DNA of 64,000 bases, taken from NCBI RefSeq assembly GCF_014773365.1, contig NZ_JACWUN010000004.1:124001-188000 (forward strand), given 5' to 3'. The stretch is from Pelovirga terrestris (GTDB lineage: Bacteria > Desulfobacterota > Desulfuromonadia > Desulfuromonadales > Geopsychrobacteraceae). The notes beneath the pieces were generated by a model. The model was not told the origin of the DNA. It saw only the letters and a program-made list of their open reading frames with translations, and made no database searches. The translations under genes and the position numbers were made by a program. This document shows, one piece after another, positions 1 to 7,581 of this stretch; the first letter of the stretch is position 1, and every line of letters begins with the position of its first letter.

Positions 1-544
1 GGTGGATCAAAGCTCTGATCCAGGGGTCGAGGGATTCCCGTGGCTCAACAGCATACACCTTGATCCGGCGCAAGCTGCGATTCTTATCGGCTTGCAATAC
101 CCGCTGGACGATAGCCAAATCATCCGGGAGACAGTAATCCATTGCTTGCTGCAACAGGGTCAAATCATCCAGATGCTGCTGCGCTCGTTGCGACAAGGAG
201 GAGATCGATCGCTGTGAGAATAAACTTTCGGGAGCAGAGCTGCGAATCAGAATATCGAGTTCACGGGAGATGATCGCTCTGGTCTGTTCAGGAGCAACGG
301 CATAGCTGCCGGACCAGAAGACATCAGTAAGCCGGGGAAGAGTTTCAGTCAGAACCGGTTGCCACTGTGGCTCAGCAGGAGGTATCAGATACGCATCAGC
401 CGCTGCCTGCAACAGTTCAAGCCAGGTCCCCACCTGCAGATTGAAACCAATCCCCGCCTCAGCGATGCGCCGGCGATAAGCGCGTGCTTCGGCACGATCC
501 CGGCACAGGATAAAAATTCTGCAATCTGGAAGTAAAGTACCCAT
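1..544 (-). CDS. Possible AddB-like PD-(D/E)XK nuclease subunit, N-terminal part only
   Basis: An open reading frame without a stop runs from an ATG at 544 down to the window edge (181 codons), so only the N-terminus is present. It begins MGTLLPDCRIFILCRDRAEA and continues with helical, Arg/Gln/Leu-rich sequence containing LQVGTWLELLQAA. This layout, an opening beta strand of the type 'IFILCRDRAEA' followed by a 'GTWLELLQ' helix, resembles the helicase-like N-terminus of AddB-type exonuclease subunits, but no catalytic motif lies in the visible part. An AAGG sits about 9 bases before the ATG. The coding status is well supported by the unbroken frame and codon use; the family is a guess from general resemblance. 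Confidence 0.5.
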   Translation of the reverse strand, partial: MGTLLPDCRIFILCRDRAEARAYRRRIAEAGIGFNLQVGTWLELLQAAADAYLIPPAEPQWQPVLTETLPRLTDVFWSGSYAVAPEQTRAIISRELDILIRSSAPESLFSQRSISSLSQRAQQHLDDLTLLQQAMDYCLPDDLAIVQRVLQADKNRSLRRIKVYAVEPRESLDPWIRALIH

Positions 545-604
545 ACCAAGCCTTGTTAATAGAAGTCAGCCACATGGAGCAGGATGCACCAGACGCTTCA
601 AGCG

Positions 605-1099
605 CTATATCTCTGAAATGCCTCTTTCCTTCATTTCATCGATTGTCAGCAACTCTTCCGATTCCACAGATCCTGCGTTGACGAAAAGATGGAGATAGTG
701 AGTGAAATAATTTCTGTGCAGTCCCGAAGGGTAGCCAATGACTTTTCCAGCAGGACACACCAGTGAACCTGTGTACCAACCTGCAAACACCGGGCTTTGG
801 TCATCAGGAAATAAAATATTTAACAGGCAATCTGGTCTTGATATCTTTCTGTCGGGATACTTTTGCGCCACATATTCTCTGGCTATCTCCAGGTTTATTT
901 CTTTGGTGACAATGTCCATCAAATAAAGGCGCCCCTCAACAATTTCCCACGATGCTATGTAGCCTCGATAACAACCAGTATGCATATGGCGCAGGCGCAA
1001 TTTCCGGTAGTTTTTATTCAAAAAACTAGAGAGGGGCTCATTATGGAGTTGATGTTCTGTTCCTTGATACAAGAGTTTTTCACTGAGCTGCCTGGTCAT
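605..1099 (-). CDS. Hypothetical protein, 164 aa, behind a riboswitch
   Basis: I do not recognise a named family. The protein is soluble, without signal peptide or membrane segment. A central part reads like a small beta-rich domain: WEIVEGRLYLMDI, then LNILFPDDQSPVFAGWYTGS, then a PAGKVIGYPSGLHRNYFTHY stretch; the 'WYTGSL..P.GK' pattern recurs in uncharacterised bacterial proteins of similar size. The start is favoured by CGGAG five bases before the ATG at 1099. About 165 bases upstream on the same strand lie a terminator hairpin and a GEMM-type riboswitch, so expression is probably controlled by a cyclic dinucleotide. The product could therefore be an effector of surface or motility behaviour, but nothing in the protein itself shows this. 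Confidence 0.75.
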   Translation of the reverse strand: MTRQLSEKLLYQGTEHQLHNEPLSSFLNKNYRKLRLRHMHTGCYRGYIASWEIVEGRLYLMDIVTKEINLEIAREYVAQKYPDRKISRPDCLLNILFPDDQSPVFAGWYTGSLVCPAGKVIGYPSGLHRNYFTHYLHLFVNAGSVESEELLTIDEMKERGISEI

Positions 1100-1265
1100 A
1101 AGAACTCCGAAACCACATTAGGGTGATTGTTGTTGCCAACGAATGATTGGAGTAAGACTAGCTCTTGCACACGACAAATGGTGTCGCTTACAAAGTCCTT
1201 GCCGATACAGGAAAAAATTGCCCGTAAAATCTCAGTAAAGAGCCTGGCGTCCCTAGCAACAAAAA

Positions 1266-1310
1266 CCCGCCATTTCGGAGAGACCGAACAACATGGCGGG
1301 ATATATTTTT
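1266..1310 (-). terminator. Hairpin terminator between riboswitch and the 605-1099 gene
   Basis: CCCGCCAT (1266-1273) pairs with ATGGCGGG (1293-1300), and inside it TTCGG pairs with CCGAA. On the minus strand the stem is followed by TTTTTGTT, and on the plus strand by a long T run, so it could work in both directions. Its place, between the aptamer at 1328-1402 and the gene at 605-1099, fits a riboswitch expression platform. An alternative pairing with the aptamer was not resolved by eye. Confidence 0.7.
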
Positions 1311-1327
1311 TTTCTCAATTTTTATAA

Positions 1328-1402
1328 TCATAACAACCCCACTGACCCTTTAGGTCTGGTAGCTTTGCGTCGCCAGATTACTCTGGTTTTGCCTTTTTAT
1401 GA
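1328..1402 (-). ncRNA. Cyclic-di-GMP-I (GEMM) riboswitch
   Basis: Read on the minus strand, TCATAA (1402-1397) pairs with TTATGA (1333-1328) as P1. Then come GGCAAAACC, the hairpin CCAGA-GTAA-TCTGG with a GNRA loop, the signature GACGCAAAGC, and a second hairpin with CTAC/GTGG and GACC-TAAA-GGGTC pairing, which carries the CCTAA receptor motif. These are the core elements of GEMM-I aptamers in the right order. The base just before GCAAA is G, which in the family goes with c-di-GMP rather than the cGAMP variant, though that assignment by eye is tentative. It leads into a terminator and then the hypothetical gene at 605-1099. Confidence 0.85.
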
Positions 1403-1672
1403 TTTTTGCTGAACTGCTGCGCTGCGTGCTTGACGCTATTCTACATACGATTTCTGACAAATATCTGAATGGGAAAACATGATGACCATTTTTTTAACTT
1501 TTTTTTCGGAAGAGGGTGACGGAAGTTAGTCAGGTCGATTGTCCGATAAGTTATCTTACAGCATTTTTGCTGATCAAGGTTCTCAATTTTGAAATGTCCT
1601 GCAAACCCTGACTTGTTGGACATTCATGTTGCCCCTGCTGCGCAATTATCACTTATGTGCAATAACAGCTGC
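1403..1672. other. Non-coding stretch upstream of riboswitch and TA promoter
   Basis: No convincing gene on either strand. It should hold the promoter for the minus-strand riboswitch transcript, but no good -35/-10 pair could be picked out. The short reading frames here have no ribosome site and look random. Confidence 0.5.
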
Positions 1673-1717
1673 TTGACTATGACAAATCAATGTATTAACA
1701 TTGTGGCTACATAGTCA
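1673..1717 (+). promoter_or_regulatory. Promoter with nested palindromic operator of the AbrB-like/Doc module
   Basis: A -35 box TTGACT (1673-1678) and -10 box TAACAT (1696-1701) are 17 bases apart. Over them lies a symmetric double palindrome: TGACTATG, six bases, CAATGT, four bases, ACATTG, six bases, CATAGTCA (1674-1717). Equal spacers on both sides suggest two dimers, or one larger assembly, of the antitoxin binding its own promoter. A strong Shine-Dalgarno GGGAGGTG follows at 1728-1735. Confidence 0.75.
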
Positions 1718-1742
1718 TTACTAGACAGGGAGGTGCGGACTC

Positions 1743-1970
1743 ATGATCAAAACGTTGACCAAGCATGGAAACAGTATGGCACTGGTGATTGAAAAGCCTG
1801 TTTTGGAATTGTTAGGGGTCAATGCGGAAACACCCTTCGATATTTCCACCGATGGACAGGTTCTCATTCTTGCGCCAGTCAGGGATATCAACCGTCAAGA
1901 TTCATTCAGGGCAGCTTTAGATAAAGTCAATGCCCGGTATCCAAAAGCGCTGAAGAAATTGTCGGAGTAG
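1743..1970 (+). CDS. AbrB/MazE-family antitoxin
   Basis: A 75-residue protein opening MIKTLTKHGNSMALVIEKPV, the swapped-hairpin DNA-binding fold of AbrB/MazE/PhdR-type antitoxins (the pattern K.GNS..L.IPK..L..L). The C-terminal part (FRAALDKVNARYPKALKKLS) is the usual toxin-binding tail. It is four bases upstream of the Doc toxin gene, and the pair shares a promoter with a nested palindromic operator, as expected of autoregulated modules. Role: neutralises the downstream toxin and represses the operon. The pairing of an AbrB-fold antitoxin with Doc instead of the classic Phd is known in many bacteria. Confidence 0.85.
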   Translation: MIKTLTKHGNSMALVIEKPVLELLGVNAETPFDISTDGQVLILAPVRDINRQDSFRAALDKVNARYPKALKKLSE

Positions 1971-1974
1971 GGCA

Positions 1975-2364
1975 TTGGACCCAAATTTTCTTACATTGCC
2001 GGAAGTTTTGGAGATTCACCAAAACCAGACAAATCTATATGGAGGTGATCCGGGGATCAGAGATATGGGTTTGCTAAAATCCGCTATCGGGATGTCTTCC
2101 GCTACGTATGGTGGAGAATTCCTGCATACCGATATCTTTGAAATGGCGGCGGCATATCTATTTCACCTCGTCAAAAATCACCCATTTGTAGATGGCAACA
2201 AACGTGTCGGAGCTGTATCCGCTCTCGTTTTTCTCGTCCTGAACGGTTTTGAACTTGATGCACCTGAAGACGACTTTGCCGATCTTGTCTTGGGTGTTGC
2301 ACAAGGAAAAATCGACAAGGCTCAGGTGGCTGTCTTTTTGAAGCCATACTCAAAGGAAATTTGA
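1975..2364 (+). CDS. doc: Death-on-curing (Doc/Fic family) toxin
   Basis: A 129-residue protein of normal Doc length. The Fic-fold motif is intact as HPFVDGNKRVG (residues about 67-77), the Doc version of HxFx(D/A)(G/A)NKR; the N-terminal LPEVLEIHQNQ and the GIRDMGLLKSAIG region are also typical. Doc toxins phosphorylate elongation factor EF-Tu and stop translation. The start is a TTG at 1975, four bases after the antitoxin stop. The reading frame right after its stop codon continues, in the same frame, into a headless antiporter gene, so the module borders directly on decayed DNA. Confidence 0.88.
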   Translation: MDPNFLTLPEVLEIHQNQTNLYGGDPGIRDMGLLKSAIGMSSATYGGEFLHTDIFEMAAAYLFHLVKNHPFVDGNKRVGAVSALVFLVLNGFELDAPEDDFADLVLGVAQGKIDKAQVAVFLKPYSKEI

Positions 2365-3675
2365 ATCACAACTACCTCCCGTGCCAAGACAGACCCACTG
2401 CTGTCCGACAAACGGGAAATCGATTCCCTCCATGGTCGCATTGCCATCGGTTTTCTGATTGTTCAGGATATCGCCGTCATCCTCGCCATGATCGGCCTCA
2501 CTGCTCTGGGGGCCGAACAGGACTCCGGCCACCTGCTTAAAGATGGCCTGATCGTTCTAGGCAAGGGGGTTGCCCTGCTGGCAGGGGTTGCCCTGCTGAT
2601 GCGATTTATTCTGCCGAAGCTGCTGCCAGCCATGGCACGCACCCAGGAACTGCTGGTGCTTTTTTCCATCGCCTGGGCGGTACTCTTTGCCGCCGGTGGC
2701 GACATGCTCGGTTTCAGCAAAGAGGTAGGTGCTTTCCTGGCCGGGGTGTCTCTGGCGTCGACCCATTTTCGCGAGATGATCGCCGTGCGCCTGACCAGCC
2801 TGCGCGACTTTCTGCTGCTGTTTTTCTTTATCGGTCTCGGCGCGCAACTCGACCTGTCGTTACTTGGGGCGCAGATCTTTCCGGCGCTGATTTTTTCCGT
2901 GTTTGTTCTGGTTGGCAACCCGATTATTGTCATGATCATCATGGGGTACAGACCGTCTGCTCACTCTTTGACACATTTTAGTCAGCATCTGGAAATGCTT
3001 GATTTAAACGGAGTTAACTGGCAACCACTGGTGAACAGTGGCAAGCCCTTTGTTGAAATCATTAAAACATCCCGCGACATAGGTGCTGACCTGATTCTGA
3101 TCGGTGCCCACGGCAGTGATTTTTTCGAGGAGCTTTTCGTCGGCACAACGGCAGAGCGTGTCGCACGGAAAAGTGAACTTCCGGTATTGATTGTCAAACA
3201 GCCTCCTTCGACCCCATTGTGCCGGCGCATTCTGGTTCCTACAGACTTTTCCACTGCAGCTACGGAGGCCGCGCTATACGCCCAAGTTATCGCCCCGGAA
3301 GCAAAATTTGATTATGTGCATATTTATTCTTTGTGGGGTGACGGAAAACTAACCCCTACCACTGCCATGGATGAACAGCATCAGCTGATGCACGACAATA
3401 TTCGAGCAAAGGCTGAAAATCAGATGCGGGAATGGCTTGACGCCGGCGTCGGACGCGACCATAACTACCGCTATCATCTTCGCCCGGGCCGCCCTGGAAC
3501 TATCATTCCAAAGCTCGCCGAGGAATTGAACAATGACCTGATCATCATGAGCACCAGAGGACAGTCTTCACTAGCCTACGCTCTTCTCGGCAACGTTACC
3601 GAGCACACCCTAAAACAAAGCAGGTGCGATCTGCTCACCTTACGCCCGACAAATTTTCATTTCGAGTTGATCTGA
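2365..3675 (+). pseudogene. Chimeric remnant: Kef-type antiporter fragment fused to tandem universal stress protein
   Basis: From directly after the Doc stop to about 2946 the frame matches a Kef/CPA2 cation:proton antiporter: LLSDKREIDSLHGRIAIGF, LIVQDIAVILAMIGL, then membrane helices with GFSKEVGAFLAGVSLAS and IGLGAQLDL. The first roughly 110 residues and everything after NPIIVMIIMGY are missing. At that point the frame switches without a stop into a universal stress protein lacking its own start (LILIGAHGSDFFEELFVGTT, PVLIVKQPP), followed by a complete second USP domain (RRILVPTDFS to IIMSTRGQSS). The longest ATG-initiated frame (2488, 395 codons) has only an internal Met and no good ribosome site. 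This looks like deletion scars joining two neighbouring genes; expression of a useful protein is unlikely but not excluded. Confidence 0.75.
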
Positions 3676-3724
3676 GACAAACCCCTCTGGAGAAAGTGTA
3701 TTAATCCGTCTATCATTCTTCGAC

Positions 3725-4066
3725 ATGGTTTGGGTTGCAACCGAACGGTCTCAACATAACCGCCCTCACCCCAATCATCAACGTGATGAAATTCTCTCCG
3801 GGGCGGGCGGCGCGTCCAGCGGATTCACCAACAAGGAAGCATGGCGTGAGAAAAAAAGGGGTGTAAAAATATTTTTCCGCGATCAGATTGTGCCGTTGGT
3901 GCTGGCGGTTCTGACCGGTATTCTCTATACCATCTCGTTGCGCTATTTCGTTTTTCCGGCAAAAGGCATCCTTACCGGAACGGAAGGAATCGCTGCAGCA
4001 ACCGCCTATTTAGGTTGTCCTCCTCGGGTCATTTTTTTATGGTCGTCTGTCCCTACCAGTCAATAG
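3725..4066 (+). pseudogene. YitT-family membrane protein, N-terminal fragment
   Basis: From about 3863 the frame encodes FFRDQIVPLVLAVLTGILY, then RYFVFPAKGILTGTEGIAAA, the first membrane hairpin of YitT/DUF161 proteins, usually about 280 residues long. It breaks off after AAATAYLG near 4019 and ends in unrelated sequence. The 45 residues before FFRDQ do not look like protein of any family. Together with 2365-3675 this suggests several genes were collapsed by deletions between the two toxin-antitoxin modules. Confidence 0.6.
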
Positions 4067-4104
4067 CCGTCCTGTTTGTCGGTACCAACGATTTATCGTG
4101 CGCT

Positions 4105-4138
4105 AGGTACTAAGATCGTATATACTATGTTAGTACCT
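4105..4138 (+). promoter_or_regulatory. Operator palindrome and -10 region of RHH/ParE module
   Basis: AGGTACTAA (4105-4113) and TTAGTACCT (4130-4138) are perfect inverted copies, and the space between them contains a TATACT -10-like box (4121-4126). AAGGGAG at 4143-4149 is the ribosome site. The arrangement fits autorepression by the ribbon-helix-helix antitoxin. Confidence 0.7.
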
Positions 4139-4155
4139 TTGCAAGGGAGCGCATT

Positions 4156-4437
4156 ATGTCAAAAGAAGCTGTTTTCACGATGAAGCTGGAGCCGGAACTG
4201 CGCGCAGAATTCATGGCCGAGGCGGCCGGTGAAGATCGACCAGCATCTCAGGTCATGCGCGAGTTGATGCGCGACTATATCGAACAACGCCGTTTGGCAC
4301 GCGAATATGACGACTATCTCCATCGCAAGGTCGAAGCCGGTCGTGCCTCGATGCGCGACAATCGTGGTCGATCAAATGATGAAGTTGAGGCTGTGTTCGC
4401 TGCCAGGCGTAACCAGGTAGCGGCAGATCAGGCATGA
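4156..4437 (+). CDS. Ribbon-helix-helix antitoxin (RelB/ParD-like)
   Basis: A 93-residue protein opening MSKEAVFTMKLEPELRAEFM, followed by RPASQVMRELMRDYI: a beta strand and two helices of the CopG/RHH DNA-binding fold, then a charged tail that would wrap the toxin. It overlaps the toxin gene by four bases (ATGA at 4434-4437), so translation is coupled. A perfect palindrome lies over its promoter. Role: neutralises the ParE/RelE-type toxin and represses the operon. Confidence 0.85.
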   Translation: MSKEAVFTMKLEPELRAEFMAEAAGEDRPASQVMRELMRDYIEQRRLAREYDDYLHRKVEAGRASMRDNRGRSNDEVEAVFAARRNQVAADQA

Positions 4438-4775
4438 TCGTTGTCTGGACGCCAGAAGCAGAACAAGACCGCGCTGATATTTGGGACTACATCGTGGTCG
4501 ACAACCCCGGAGCGGCTGTCCATATGGATGAGCTTTTTAGCGGTGCTGCTGAGCGACTAACACTAGCCGCGCATCCTAAGATGGGCAAAGCAGGAAGGGT
4601 TCCAGGCACCCGTGAACTGATACCGCATGAAAACTATTGTTTGGTATACGAGATTGACGGACACACGGTGTGGGTGTTGGCTTTGGTGCATACCGCCCGG
4701 CAATGGCCACAAGCGCGGGAACAAAAGCGGGTCGCTAGTCTTTCGGCCTCACTGCTCCATTACGCTGACCCTTGA
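4434..4775 (+). CDS. ParE/RelE-family toxin with unusual C-terminal extension
   Basis: The core is a plasmid-stabilisation type toxin: VVWTPEAEQDRADIWDYI at the start, then RELIPHENYCLVYEIDG and VWVLALVHTARQWP. Members of the family usually end right after HTARQWP (about 95-100 residues); here another 20 residues follow (QAREQKRVASLSASLLHYAD), of low-complexity character. The extension may be read-through into non-homologous DNA after a deletion, and could weaken or alter activity. ParE members poison gyrase, RelE members cut mRNA on ribosomes; the sequence does not decide between them. Confidence 0.82.
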   Translation: MIVVWTPEAEQDRADIWDYIVVDNPGAAVHMDELFSGAAERLTLAAHPKMGKAGRVPGTRELIPHENYCLVYEIDGHTVWVLALVHTARQWPQAREQKRVASLSASLLHYADP

Positions 4776-4882
4776 CAATAAGTTTCGGATTCTTTCCTGT
4801 CAAAGCATGGAAACATCGGTCCAACCGAGCAAGGTATGTTGAATTTTAAGCTAAGGGTGTGATTCAACGCGCTAGAGGGTAT

Positions 4883-4907
4883 AAAAAGGGCGCAATAAAT
4901 TGCGCCC
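4883..4907 (-). terminator. Rho-independent terminator of the chemoreceptor gene
   Basis: GGGCGCAA (4888-4895), loop TAAA, TTGCGCCC (4900-4907), followed on the minus strand by TTTTTA. It lies just after the stop codon at 4919. Confidence 0.85.
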
Positions 4908-4918
4908 CAACAGATCGT

Positions 4919-6709
4919 CTATTTCAACAAAGTCTTTGGATCAAAACCGATTCTCACCGCTCCCCAATGTTTGCTGTTGATCTGCACTGGGAGGGACAGG
5001 TCGCTCAGAATTTCCCCGGTGTCGCGCATATAGGTCTGGAGTAGAAAGTTTTCACTGTTACGGGCGCTGCGTAAGCCAGTTTTATCGTTAAATAATCGCT
5101 TGTCGCGGCTATTTAAGGTGTCCACATCGGGGTCCCCGCTCAGCGGCCTGGTGTACTGGCTGTTATGGGTAGGGGCATAACCGTTGGTGTCAACACAGAT
5201 GGCATAGATGCCGGAGGCAACCTGTTTCAATACCTGGTCGCACAGGGGTTGCAGGCGCTGGGCAAAGATTTGGTCGTAGCTGGTGCGATATTTGGTCGGT
5301 TGGGTGCCGGGAAGCTGCTGGTAGGAGGTATCGAATACATTGCTGCCGGATTTCACCAGGGTCGTGATTTGTTCGGCGGCTTGATCACGGAATTGCCGCC
5401 CGGCGCTTAGAATCTGTTCAAAAGGTCCTTCGCCGGTAATAAAGCGGGATACCAGCTCCTGCAAATCTTCGCTGGTTTTTTGCAAATCGGTAGCGACTTC
5501 TTCTGATGAATCGGTTTTTTCCGCAACGATCATGCTTAATTCATTGATGTTCTCGACCTGCTCATGGGTCTGCATGGTGGCCGCCGAGATCTCTTCAACC
5601 GAAGCGGTGATATGGGTCAGCAGGTTGTGGTTTGCTTCAAAGTCCCTGATCATCCCTTCGTAGCTGTCATAGGCGGTTTGTGAAGCGTTCATGGTGTTGC
5701 CGGCAGCCTCATTAATTGCTTTGGACTCACTTAGGGCGCGGTCAATACTGGCCAACATATCAGTGATTTGACCGGCAATCTGTTCACTGGCCTGGTTGGC
5801 CTGTTCGGCCAGTTTTTTTACCTCACTGGCAACTACAGAAAAGCCCTTGCCCGCCTGGCCGGCGCGGGCCGCTTCTACCGCTGCATTAAGGGAGAGCAAC
5901 CCGGTCTGGAACGATATCCCCTGAATGGTGGAGATGATCTTGCGAATGTCGCGGGATTTGACCCCCATCTCTTTAATCGACAGGTCATGCTGGTGGATCT
6001 GTGCCAACATGGTTCCCATGTTCTGGTTAACCGCCTTCAGTTCGTTCATCGATTGGCGCGCGGAATCGAGATTGTCTGAGGTAGAGGAAGCAATCTTCTG
6101 GGTGCTATCGGAAATCGTATTCAGGGTTTGGGTGGCAACCTGACTGTTACCGAATACCAGGCGCGACAGCTCGCCCTGTTCACAGGCCCTGGTTGATGCC
6201 TCCCGGGCCTGGGTCACCACGGTGGCAGCACCCACCGCCGTATTGATGCCCATCCGTCGCAACGTCAGAACCGTCTGTTTAAGGCGGATTACAAAATCGT
6301 TGTAGTTTTTAGCCAGGTCACGAAATTCATCGTGGGTTTCGACCGTAAGCTGACCCGTAAGATTCATGTCACCGGAAGTCATCGCTGCCAGTTGCTGATT
6401 CAGTTTATGGACCGGGTGCACGATCAGATAGATCATAAATAATAATGAACCGATCATCGCTGCTACCGAGATACCGATAATCACGACCGCTTGCCAGAGA
6501 GTGCGGTCGGCAAGCGCTGCAATCTGATCGGGATTCGTCATGCCGGTACTGCCCGCCAGTTCGCGCAGTCCGTTGATATTGAAGAAAAGAATCCCCAGTA
6601 GAAGTAGTTGCAGTATCAGCAACAGTCCGATGTTGCCGGAAAGCTTAAGGGTCAGATTGAAAAAGAAGCGTTTTTCCAGCCAGGCGTAAAGATTACGAAA
6701 AAAACTCAT
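4919..6709 (-). CDS. Methyl-accepting chemotaxis protein with extra C-terminal Cache-like domain
   Basis: 596 residues. Two membrane helices (about 24-43 and 72-96) enclose only about 28 periplasmic residues, too few for a sensor domain. A HAMP linker follows (about 97-148), then the signalling hairpin with the conserved tip [20 protein letters not shown] (about 270-290). Past the hairpin comes a further 170-residue cytoplasmic part with [19 protein letters not shown] and, at the end, [11 protein letters not shown], both typical of Cache/PAS-like ligand-binding folds. Ligand sensing is therefore probably cytoplasmic, at the C-terminus. The gene stands alone with its own terminator. Ligand unknown. 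Confidence 0.9.
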   Translation of the reverse strand: MSFFRNLYAWLEKRFFFNLTLKLSGNIGLLLILQLLLLGILFFNINGLRELAGSTGMTNPDQIAALADRTLWQAVVIIGISVAAMIGSLLFMIYLIVHPVHKLNQQLAAMTSGDMNLTGQLTVETHDEFRDLAKNYNDFVIRLKQTVLTLRRMGINTAVGAATVVTQAREASTRACEQGELSRLVFGNSQVATQTLNTISDSTQKIASSTSDNLDSARQSMNELKAVNQNMGTMLAQIHQHDLSIKEMGVKSRDIRKIISTIQGISFQTGLLSLNAAVEAARAGQAGKGFSVVASEVKKLAEQANQASEQIAGQITDMLASIDRALSESKAINEAAGNTMNASQTAYDSYEGMIRDFEANHNLLTHITASVEEISAATMQTHEQVENINELSMIVAEKTDSSEEVATDLQKTSEDLQELVSRFITGEGPFEQILSAGRQFRDQAAEQITTLVKSGSNVFDTSYQQLPGTQPTKYRTSYDQIFAQRLQPLCDQVLKQVASGIYAICVDTNGYAPTHNSQYTRPLSGDPDVDTLNSRDKRLFNDKTGLRSARNSENFLLQTYMRDTGEILSDLSLPVQINSKHWGAVRIGFDPKTLLK

Positions 6710-7029
6710 GGAGAAACCTCATTTATGTATGGTTCGAGGCGTAAAGGCCATCGGCTTATTGATCCTTTTCAGGATCATTCTGTGCTACCTTTAGAGACTG
6801 TTTTTCAATAATTCATGGTTTATCAGGACGTGCATCGAAAAAATAGAACGAAGTTATGTTTTCTCTTCGGATGCCCAGATTCTTACAGAAACAGAAGAAA
6901 GTCAACATAAAAATAAATACTTACTCATTGTCCCAGGACAATAATAAAGGGTTAATTTGTTCTTTAGCAGGGAACTCGTGGGTCACAATGTGGCAAACGA
7001 CAAACACCAACAGTTGAGGATATTCGCCT
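6710..7029. other. Divergent intergenic region between chemoreceptor and FMN-reductase operon
   Basis: AT-rich, no gene. It holds a small hairpin TGATCC/GGATCA near 6760-6776 and an operator-like palindrome at 6927-6942 (listed separately). Promoters for both flanking genes must lie here but none is clear by eye. Confidence 0.5.
6927..6942. promoter_or_regulatory. Operator-like palindrome upstream of the FMN reductase
   Basis: ATTGTCC-CA-GGACAAT, two perfect 7-base arms, about 90 bases before the start at 7030. The size suits a homodimeric repressor. Which regulator binds is unknown. Confidence 0.5.
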
Positions 7030-7581
7030 ATGGAAGCGATCAACGTATTAGGGATCAGTGGCAGCCTGCGCAAAGCCTCGACCAACCGGGGACTACTGCG
7101 CTGGGCTCAGAATTGCGCCCCGGAGGGAATGCAGATAGAAACAGCGGATCTGAGTGAAATCCCTTTTTTTAATGCCGATCATCAGCACGATCAAGCTGAA
7201 GCGGTGTTGACCTTGATGCACCAGGCTGAAGGGGCCGATGCTCTGTTGCTGGCCTGTCCGGAATACAATTATTCCCTGGCCCCGGCGCTTAAAAATGCTC
7301 TCGACTGGTTGTCGCGGGCTCCGGACAATCATCTGTTGGCGGGCAAGCCAGTGGCGATCATGAGTTCAGGTGGTGGCCAGGGGGGTGCCAGGGCCCAGTA
7401 TCACCTGCGCCAGGTTTGCGTTTACCTCAATCTGCATCCCCTTAACAAGCCGGAAATCTTCTGCCATGCTTTCGGGAGCAGCTTTGACCCGCAGGGGAAT
7501 CTGGTTGATGACAAGATACAGAAGCAGATACGCGAGCTGCTCGCGGCGCTTGCTGATTGGCACGGCAGGATCAGGCGTTGA
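7030..7581 (+). CDS. NAD(P)H-dependent FMN reductase (flavodoxin-like)
   Basis: 183 residues with the FMN-phosphate loop GISGSLRKASTNRG at 9-22 and the family motif PEYNYSLAPALKNALDWLSR, followed by a Gly-rich loop SSGGGQGGARAQ. These mark the NADPH-dependent FMN reductase/ChrR-like quinone and chromate reductase family. It is cytoplasmic and would transfer two electrons from NAD(P)H to quinones, azo compounds or metal oxyanions. Its stop overlaps the next start (TGATG), linking it with the ApbE gene, which covalently attaches FMN to other proteins; both handle FMN. True substrate unknown. Confidence 0.85.
   Translation: MEAINVLGISGSLRKASTNRGLLRWAQNCAPEGMQIETADLSEIPFFNADHQHDQAEAVLTLMHQAEGADALLLACPEYNYSLAPALKNALDWLSRAPDNHLLAGKPVAIMSSGGGQGGARAQYHLRQVCVYLNLHPLNKPEIFCHAFGSSFDPQGNLVDDKIQKQIRELLAALADWHGRIRR

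Noticed and set aside
1127-1327. Small plus-strand gene across the riboswitch terminator
   Set aside because: It runs through the terminator stem and T run and has no ribosome site.
2488-3675. An intact antiporter-USP fusion gene
   Set aside because: The antiporter lacks its N-terminal third and its C-terminal helices, and the only ATG is an internal Met of the conserved region.
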